DNA from: an uncultured bacterium
GTDB lineage: Bacteria; Patescibacteriota; Minisyncoccia; Phycocordibacterales; PALSA-1337
Assembly (NCBI GenBank): GCA_903876465.1
Contig: CAIRAF010000029.1
Location: forward strand, 1 to 5,215
Direction: 5' to 3'
DNA: 5,215 nt
Part shown: in pieces, positions 1 through 3,466 of the stretch
How positions within the stretch are numbered: the stretch's first letter is position 1
Layout of the letters: every line of letters starts with the position of its first letter
Notes under the pieces: model-generated
The model's input: the letters and a program-made list of their open reading frames with translations, nothing else
Told to the model about the DNA's origin: nothing
Databases searched by the model: none
Made by a program: the position numbers and the translations under genes

Positions 1-809
1 AAATCAGCTACAGTTGAAGCACTGTTTAGTATAAGTGGACCAGACAAGCCAAAGTGAGTAAATAACAATCTTCCCTTTTTTGAAAAATCTTTTACACCAT
101 CAACAAAGAAAGTAATCTTCATATCCTCAAGTGTAATTCCAGCCAATTTCTTTGACCAATCTTCTGCAACTGCAAGTGGAACAATCGAAGGGGTTGGACT
201 AACAACAGTATGACCAATTTCACGAAGCCAATTAAAGCCGTCGCCTGTTGAGCCAGTTTCCTGATGAGAAGCTCCACCTGTGGCAAAGATAAATTTCTTT
301 GCCAAATATTCCTGATCGCCACAATTGACTGACTTGATTCGACTTATTCCAGCTGAATCATTCTCCAAATTTACTTTGGTCACAGCCGAGCCGGTCATAA
401 TAGTCACCCCGTTTTCTTTCACATACTTTTCAAGCACATCATAAACATCAATTGCTTTGTGCGTCTTTGGAAATGCACGTTTACGTTCTTCAATGACAAG
501 TGGTAAACCACGATTTTCAAAGAATTTGAATGTATCTTTCACACCAAATTTTTCAAATATAGAAAACAGAAATTTTCCAGCATCTCCATAGTGTTTGAGG
601 AGTTCACGAACATCATATTCGGCATTGGTAATATTACATCTGCCACCTCCAGTAATCTTGAGTTTTTCACCAAGTTTTTTATTTTTTTCCAGCAACAAAA
701 CTTTTCCGTTCTTTGCTGCTTGTTTCAAGACTTCACCAGCACGCCCAGCAGCCATAAGGCCTGAAGCACCTCCGCCAATTACTATTATGTCGAATGTGTT
801 TTGATTCAT
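1..809 (-). CDS. HI0933-type FAD/NAD(P)-dependent oxidoreductase (YhiN/BaiN-like), 3' end cut by window
   Basis: This is a cytoplasmic flavoprotein of the HI0933-like family. 269 codons are visible out of roughly 400 usual for the family, and the frame is open to the left edge, so the C-terminal part is missing. The N-terminus carries the FAD dinucleotide-binding motif GGGASG (residues 12-17), followed by the family hallmark LGEKLKITGGGRCNITN (about 46-62). The second nucleotide-binding signature, FATGGASHQETGSTGDG, is at about 175-191, and FTHFGLSGP is at 250-258. All are in the order expected for the family. The ATG at 809 is chosen because the FAD motif begins 12 residues later and there is little room upstream. 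There is no Shine-Dalgarno sequence at normal spacing: a palindromic repeat ends 5 bases before the ATG. It is the last visible gene of the minus-strand run, 35 bases after the tRNA-binding protein gene. Some family members (BaiN) reduce bile-acid intermediates, but the substrate here cannot be told from sequence. Confidence 0.92.
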   Translation of the reverse strand, partial: MNQNTFDIIVIGGGASGLMAAGRAGEVLKQAAKNGKVLLLEKNKKLGEKLKITGGGRCNITNAEYDVRELLKHYGDAGKFLFSIFEKFGVKDTFKFFENRGLPLVIEERKRAFPKTHKAIDVYDVLEKYVKENGVTIMTGSAVTKVNLENDSAGISRIKSVNCGDQEYLAKKFIFATGGASHQETGSTGDGFNWLREIGHTVVSPTPSIVPLAVAEDWSKKLAGITLEDMKITFFVDGVKDFSKKGRLLFTHFGLSGPLILNSASTVAD

Positions 810-814
810 AAGTG

Positions 815-842
815 GAGGTTCAACCTCAGAGGTTGAACCTCA
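815..842. repeat. Tandem palindromic repeat (two 14-bp units) forming a 12-bp hairpin
   Basis: Two adjacent 14-base units, GAGGTTCAACCTCA (815-828) and GAGGTTGAACCTCA (829-842), differ only at the central base. Each unit is itself an odd palindrome (GAGGTT-N-AACCTC). Because the centres are C and G, the two units also pair perfectly with each other: 815-826 with 830-841, 12 bp around a CAG loop. It fills the gap between the tRNA-binding protein stop (845) and the flavoprotein start (809). There is no run of T on the minus strand after it, so it is not an ordinary terminator. It could be a dispersed genomic repeat, an mRNA processing or stability hairpin, or a dyad bound by a protein. Confidence 0.85.
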
Positions 843-844
843 GT

Positions 845-1297
845 TTATTTCGCAGCTGTACCCGGAGGAATTGTCTCATTCGGTTCAAGAAGTGAGAATT
901 TACCATCAACTGTTGAGACAGCCAAAATCATGCCATTACTTTCAAAGCCCTTTATCATTCGTGGTTCGAGATTGGTTACGAACATACAAGTCCTACCTAT
1001 AAGTACCGCTGGATCTGGAAAATAGGTTGAAATACCTGAGACAATCTGACGTGGTGGGAGTTTGGTGAAAGTTGGGGTAAGTGCAATTGGAGCGCTTGCT
1101 GCAGTAGGAACTTCAGCATTCAATGTGGTATCGGGTTGCGAATTAATAGCAACTGAAGCGACTGGCGCCGAATCTTGTATTGTCTCAGCAAAATCAACAG
1201 TAAGTCGAAGTAACTTATCTGTATTTGGAATCTTCTCTGCTGTGAGGATTTTCCCTGCTTTTATTTCTACTTTCTTGAAATCGTCGTATGAAATCAT
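845..1297 (-). CDS. Stand-alone tRNA-binding OB-fold protein (MetRS C-terminal / Trbp111 / CsaA-like) with internal insertion
   Basis: This is a 150-residue protein matching the tRNA-binding domain found at the C-terminus of methionyl-tRNA synthetase and in free-standing Trbp111, CsaA and EMAP-II relatives. The first half of the domain is FKKVEIKAGKILTAEKIP (7-24) with NTDKLLRLTVD (25-35). The second half starts at PRQIVSGIS (82-90) and continues through LIGRTCMFVTNLEPRMIKG (99-117), ESNGMILA (119-126) and the typical PPGT end (144-147). In usual members only a few residues separate the two halves. Here about 44 residues (38-81), rich in Ala, Thr, Ser and Pro, are inserted, which explains the length of 150 against about 110. 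The role is most likely binding structured tRNA, perhaps in trans with a synthetase. The ATG at 1297 is the only plausible start, as an in-frame TAA lies five codons upstream. No Shine-Dalgarno sequence is visible. It lies 41 bases after the dehydrogenase gene on the same strand. Confidence 0.9.
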   Translation of the reverse strand: MISYDDFKKVEIKAGKILTAEKIPNTDKLLRLTVDFAETIQDSAPVASVAINSQPDTTLNAEVPTAASAPIALTPTFTKLPPRQIVSGISTYFPDPAVLIGRTCMFVTNLEPRMIKGFESNGMILAVSTVDGKFSLLEPNETIPPGTAAK

Positions 1298-1338
1298 AAT
1301 ATGACTAGCTTACGCTATTACCGCTCTATTTTCAAATA

Positions 1339-2157
1339 TTAAAATTTCCCTTCAGTAACGATTCTCGAGACTCTTTCCCAGATGAAAAATGGAAATATCT
1401 TTCTAAAAAGAAGAAAAACTTTGCCAGTCATACTAGCTGGATACCTGAAACGGTCAGAACGATCATTTGCCGCTTTCCATATTTCTCGAGTTACAACTTC
1501 TGGTCCTGGGGCCTTACCTATAACTTTACCCATACTTTTTTCCATTTTGTCTGTGTAGTTTTTATAATCTTCTGAACTACTAAACTCAAGTGCCGTGTAG
1601 AAACCAGTTTTAATAGCACCGGGTTCAATATTCTTCAATCGTATGCCAAATGGTCGTAACTCATAGCGGAGTGACTCAAGAAATCCTTCCAAAGCCCATT
1701 TGGTACCATGATATGGACTATAAAGCGGAAATGTAATTAGTCCACCCATAGAAGTCACTGTGATTATTAATCCCGATTTTTTCTCTCTAAAATAAGGTAA
1801 AAACTGGCGGATAACATTCATGGTACCAAAAACATTTGTTTTGAATTGTCTTTCAATGTCCTCTGATTTCATTGTTTCAAAAACACCCGTAAGAGCATAG
1901 CCAGCATTATTTACAATGACATCAACAGAACCGAAACGAGCCAAGGTCTGATCATAGGCTTTTTTAATTGACGACGTATCAGTTATATCTAACTGTGCAA
2001 GTAATATATTTGAATGTTTGAATTCTGGTTCCACTGTATCTATTGAACGCATTGTAGCCACAACATTCCAACCCTTTTGTGCAAAGAATAAGACAGCATC
2101 CTTACCAATACCTGATGATGCACCAGTAATGAAAATTGTTTTTGGTGATGTGTTCAT
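1339..2157 (-). CDS. Classical short-chain dehydrogenase/reductase (SDR)
   Basis: A cytoplasmic NAD(P)-dependent oxidoreductase of 272 residues with the Rossmann fold of classical SDRs. The cofactor motif TGASSGIG is at 11-18 and NNAG at 83-86. The catalytic tetrad is complete: N108 (TNVFGT), S136 (VTSMGG), Y149 and K153 (YHGTK). PGAIKTGF (179-186) is the usual loop after the active site. An arginine at 37, after the second beta strand (VVATMR), suggests NADP(H) rather than NAD(H); that is an inference from the family rule. The C-terminal portion beyond about residue 230 is hydrophobic and aromatic (VFLLFRKIFPFFIW) and may form a substrate cover or sit at the membrane surface. The substrate is unknown. 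The ATG at 2157 places the glycine motif at the usual distance; there is no Shine-Dalgarno sequence. The gene follows the VOC gene by 21 bases. Confidence 0.95.
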   Translation of the reverse strand: MNTSPKTIFITGASSGIGKDAVLFFAQKGWNVVATMRSIDTVEPEFKHSNILLAQLDITDTSSIKKAYDQTLARFGSVDVIVNNAGYALTGVFETMKSEDIERQFKTNVFGTMNVIRQFLPYFREKKSGLIITVTSMGGLITFPLYSPYHGTKWALEGFLESLRYELRPFGIRLKNIEPGAIKTGFYTALEFSSSEDYKNYTDKMEKSMGKVIGKAPGPEVVTREIWKAANDRSDRFRYPASMTGKVFLLFRKIFPFFIWERVSRIVTEGKF

Positions 2158-2162
2158 GGATA

Positions 2163-2168
2163 ATTATA
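2163..2168 (-). promoter_or_regulatory. Possible -10 box (TATAAT) placed for a leaderless SDR transcript
   Basis: On the minus strand a perfect TATAAT (2168 down to 2163) ends five bases before the SDR start codon at 2157. A transcript starting at the usual distance would begin at or next to the ATG. No good -35 is visible (GGAATT at 17-bp spacing). The surrounding gap is very AT-rich, so chance occurrence is a real possibility. A 13-bp AT palindrome (2170-2182) lies just upstream. Confidence 0.3.
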
Positions 2169-2178
2169 TTTAATAATA

Positions 2179-2676
2179 TTAATTTAATTCCCCCAACAGA
2201 TCATTCACATCCAATGGCTCCGTAACCATCTCGACTTGACCATCATTTTTTACTTTCCATGTTTTCTTTGGCCGATCAGCATAAAGTTCGACACCGATAT
2301 CGTCAGGGTCATTGAGATAAATAGCCTCTGAAACGCCATGATCAGCCATACCAGTTAGTGGATATCCTGCATCTATCAGCCGCTTCAAAACTGTAGCCAA
2401 TTCTTTTCTTGAAGGAAATAAAATAGCAAAATGAAATAAGCCGCTGTGCCCTTTTGCAGGAGGTGTAGCACCTCTTCCAGCCCATGTATTGAGGCCAATG
2501 TGATGATGATAACCTCCTGCAGAAAGAAATACCGCACTATCACCATATCCAGTTGTCACTTCAAAACCCAGAATATCTCGATAAAAACCAAGTGAACGTT
2601 CAAGATCAGCCACGGTTAAGTGGACATGGCCAATGACAGTTTCTGGATGGGTTATGGGTATATTACTTTTCTTCAT
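2179..2676 (-). CDS. VOC (glyoxalase/bleomycin-resistance/extradiol dioxygenase) superfamily protein, CatE-like
   Basis: A 165-residue protein with the paired beta-alpha-beta-beta-beta modules of the vicinal oxygen chelate fold. The first module begins VIGHVHLTVADLERSLGFYR (14-33), with GYHHHIGLNTW (55-65). The second begins LFHFAILFP (80-88) and ends YLNDPDDIGVELYADRP (120-136). Candidate metal ligands, by family position, are H19, H82 and E130. The spacing and the C-terminal tail with MVTEPLDVNDLL (150-161) resemble Bacillus CatE-type catechol 2,3-dioxygenase homologues, but CatE is about 285 residues, so this is a shorter single-unit version. The substrate is unknown; ring cleavage, isomerisation or a resistance role are all possible within the fold. 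The frame stays open upstream to an ATG at 3042, but that stretch crosses the divergent tRNA-like and Nudix genes and has no domain features. The ATG at 2676, 13 codons before the fold begins, is therefore preferred. Only a weak AAGAA lies upstream of it. It appears to be the first gene of the minus-strand run. Confidence 0.9.
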   Translation of the reverse strand: MKKSNIPITHPETVIGHVHLTVADLERSLGFYRDILGFEVTTGYGDSAVFLSAGGYHHHIGLNTWAGRGATPPAKGHSGLFHFAILFPSRKELATVLKRLIDAGYPLTGMADHGVSEAIYLNDPDDIGVELYADRPKKTWKVKNDGQVEMVTEPLDVNDLLGELN

Positions 2677-2698
2677 ATTCTTAGGTGTTTTATTCGCA

Positions 2699-2704
2699 TT
2701 TATA
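2699..2704 (-). promoter_or_regulatory. Possible -10 box for the VOC-led minus-strand genes
   Basis: Minus-strand TATAAA (2704 to 2699) would give a transcript start about 16 bases before the VOC ATG at 2676. The -35 region is poor (TGGTTA at 16-bp spacing). An alternative -10, TACAAT (2715 to 2710), has a weak TTCAAT upstream at 18 bp. The position in a divergent intergenic gap supports a promoter here, but the exact boxes are uncertain. Confidence 0.3.
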
Positions 2705-2728
2705 GTGTAATTGTACCACGTAACCATA

Positions 2729-2762
2729 TTGACATTGAAAATAGAAGTATTACATTTATAAA
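2729..2762 (+). promoter_or_regulatory. Overlapping sigma70-type promoters for the tRNA-like gene and Nudix gene
   Basis: Two staggered promoter matches sit on the plus strand. One is TTGACA (2729-2734) with TACATT (2751-2756) at 16-bp spacing. The other is TTGAAA (2735-2740) with TATAAA (2757-2762), also at 16 bp. The predicted starts (about 2763-2769) fall 7-13 bases before the first paired base of the tRNA-like gene at 2776. That placement is typical of a tRNA promoter and would also serve the Nudix gene downstream. Confidence 0.55.
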
Positions 2763-2775
2763 TGAACAACTGGGT

Positions 2776-2881
2776 GCGGGAGTAGCTCAATTCGGCAGAG
2801 CCCATGTACGCGCAAAATGATTCAAGGGCCCAGCGCGAGACATACATGGAGGAATGAGTTCGAGGTTCATCTTCCGCACCA
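2776..2881 (+). tRNA. tRNA-like gene with encoded CCA and a 36-nt anticodon loop (interrupted or pseudo-tRNA)
   Basis: A cloverleaf can be drawn. The acceptor stem GCGGGAG (2776-2782) pairs with CTTCCGC (2871-2877), 7 bp with one G-U, followed by A73 and an encoded CCA (2879-2881). T8 and A9 are present. The D-arm is GCTC/GAGC (2785-2788/2798-2801) around AATTCGGCA with the GG pair. Base 26 is C2802. The anticodon stem CATGT/ACATG is 2803-2807/2844-2848. A 5-base variable loop (2849-2853) leads to the T-arm ATGAG/TTCAT (2854-2858/2866-2870) with loop TTCGAGG. The anticodon loop is 36 nt (2808-2843) instead of 7. It contains a second stem, CGCGC/GCGCG (2809-2813/2833-2837). Position 33 is not T in any simple reading, position 61 is T rather than the near-invariant C, and position 48 is A. 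The 5' half resembles bacterial tRNA-Gly(GCC) genes as I remember them. It may be a tRNA carrying an insertion or intron, a decayed tRNA, or a tRNA-like RNA used as a processing signal for the Nudix transcript. Confidence 0.5.
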
Positions 2882-2885
2882 AACC

Positions 2886-2902
2886 TTTTGAACCTTTCAA
2901 AA
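2886..2902 (+). repeat. Small hairpin between the tRNA-like gene and Nudix start
   Basis: TTTTGAA (2886-2892) and TTCAAAA (2896-2902) form a perfect 7-bp stem around a CCT loop. It begins four bases after the encoded CCA and ends two bases before the Nudix ATG at 2905. It is AT-rich and probably weak. It lacks a following T-run, so it is not a convincing terminator. It occupies the place where a ribosome-binding site would normally lie. Confidence 0.45.
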
Positions 2903-2904
2903 TT

Positions 2905-3396
2905 ATGGAAAACAAAATCATGACAGTCACATTCTTGGTGACACCAAGATTTGTGTGGCTCGCCAGAAAGAAAAGAAAAATTGGTAAAGGCTACTTTAAC
3001 GGCTACGGTGGTAAGGTTGAAGCTGGAGAAACTCCACTCCAATCAGCCGTTCGAGAAGTCAAACAGGAATCAACGGTGACAGTTTTTCAAAACAGGCTAG
3101 TCGAACGAGCTGTCATCGAATTTTGGAGAAGGGGCGTGCATGAATTTACTTGTCACATGTATGTGACAACACTCTGGGAAGGCAATCCTCAGGAAACCCC
3201 AGAAATGGAAATGCCCGAACCTTTTCGTCGCGGAAGTCCGCCACTTTCAAAAATGATGGTCGGCGACAGACTCTGGGTAAGACAAGTCATCTTGGGACAA
3301 GAAATACCTCGAAGCCCAGACGGAAGCCGCTTTATCCATTACGATTATCACCGGAAAAAAGTTATTGAACACAACATTCCGGAATACGCCATTTAA
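2905..3396 (+). CDS. Nudix hydrolase, MTH1-like (8-oxo-dGTP diphosphatase type), altered Nudix box
   Basis: A 163-residue cytoplasmic protein of the Nudix family, which hydrolyses nucleoside diphosphate-linked substrates with a divalent metal. The Nudix box spans G36 to V58: G36-x5-E42-x7-R50-E51-V52-K53-Q54-E55-S56-T57-V58. The consensus REUXEEXGU is changed at two places, Q54 for Glu and T57 for Gly, while E51 and E55 remain. KGYFNGYGGKVEAGE (28-42) and the later segment from EMEMPEPF (100-107) to LWV (123-125) align well with human MTH1 as I remember it. N32 would match the MTH1 purine-contacting Asn, and D121 one of its two Asp residues; the other is G120. Sanitising oxidised nucleotides is the likely role but is inferred. 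The frame extends upstream to an ATG at 2854 inside the tRNA-like T-arm; I prefer 2905 because the fold starts just after it (an ATG at 2920 is also possible). A terminator follows. Confidence 0.88.
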   Translation: MENKIMTVTFLVTPRFVWLARKKRKIGKGYFNGYGGKVEAGETPLQSAVREVKQESTVTVFQNRLVERAVIEFWRRGVHEFTCHMYVTTLWEGNPQETPEMEMPEPFRRGSPPLSKMMVGDRLWVRQVILGQEIPRSPDGSRFIHYDYHRKKVIEHNIPEYAI

Positions 3397-3416
3397 ATAC
3401 CTAGAAATCTAGTATT

Positions 3417-3448
3417 TGCACGCAAGGTCCCTGCGTGCATTTTTATTA
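3417..3448 (+). terminator. Rho-independent terminator after the Nudix gene
   Basis: TGCACGCA (3417-3424) and TGCGTGCA (3432-3439) form a perfect 8-bp GC-rich stem around a 7-base loop. TTTTTATTAT follows directly (3440-3449). It lies 20 bases after the Nudix stop and before the convergent surface-protein gene ends at 3467. The minus strand has no T-run after the same stem, so it should act mainly on plus-strand transcripts. Confidence 0.85.
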
Positions 3449-3466
3449 TCCCAATTCCCTATTGTT

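Noticed and set aside
119..322. 67-codon minus-strand frame overlapping the flavoprotein
   Set aside because: It is out of frame with a clear HI0933-family gene on the same strand and its translation is Leu/Gln-rich with no features.
595..804. 69-codon plus-strand frame opposite the flavoprotein N-terminus
   Set aside because: It is antisense to the conserved FAD-binding region and has an unnatural composition (runs of Pro, Ser, Phe).
815..842. T-arm of a tRNA or a transcription terminator at the palindromic repeat
   Set aside because: GGTTCAA resembles a T-loop sequence but there is no acceptor or D-arm nearby, and neither strand has a proper T-run directly after the stem.
1062..1304. 80-codon plus-strand frame opposite the tRNA-binding protein
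   Set aside because: It is antisense to a well-matched domain and has no independent support.
2620..2820. 66-codon plus-strand frame ending in the tRNA-like gene
   Set aside because: It overlaps the VOC start, both promoter regions and the tRNA-like 5' half; no domain is seen.
2776..2881. A class II (long variable arm) tRNA reading of the tRNA-like gene
   Set aside because: The only 7-nt-loop anticodon arm in the right place (2803-2819) has a G-A mismatch and C33, and the remaining 34 bases form no variable-arm stem. The 6-bp CCATGT/ACATGG pairing is much better.
2677..3042. Upstream extension of the VOC reading frame to an ATG at 3042 (287-residue protein)
   Set aside because: The added 122 residues run antisense across the tRNA-like and Nudix genes, show no domain features, and the VOC fold begins naturally after the ATG at 2676.
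3150..3368. 72-codon plus-strand frame inside the Nudix gene
   Set aside because: It is a different frame of a recognised Nudix protein and its translation has no recognisable features.
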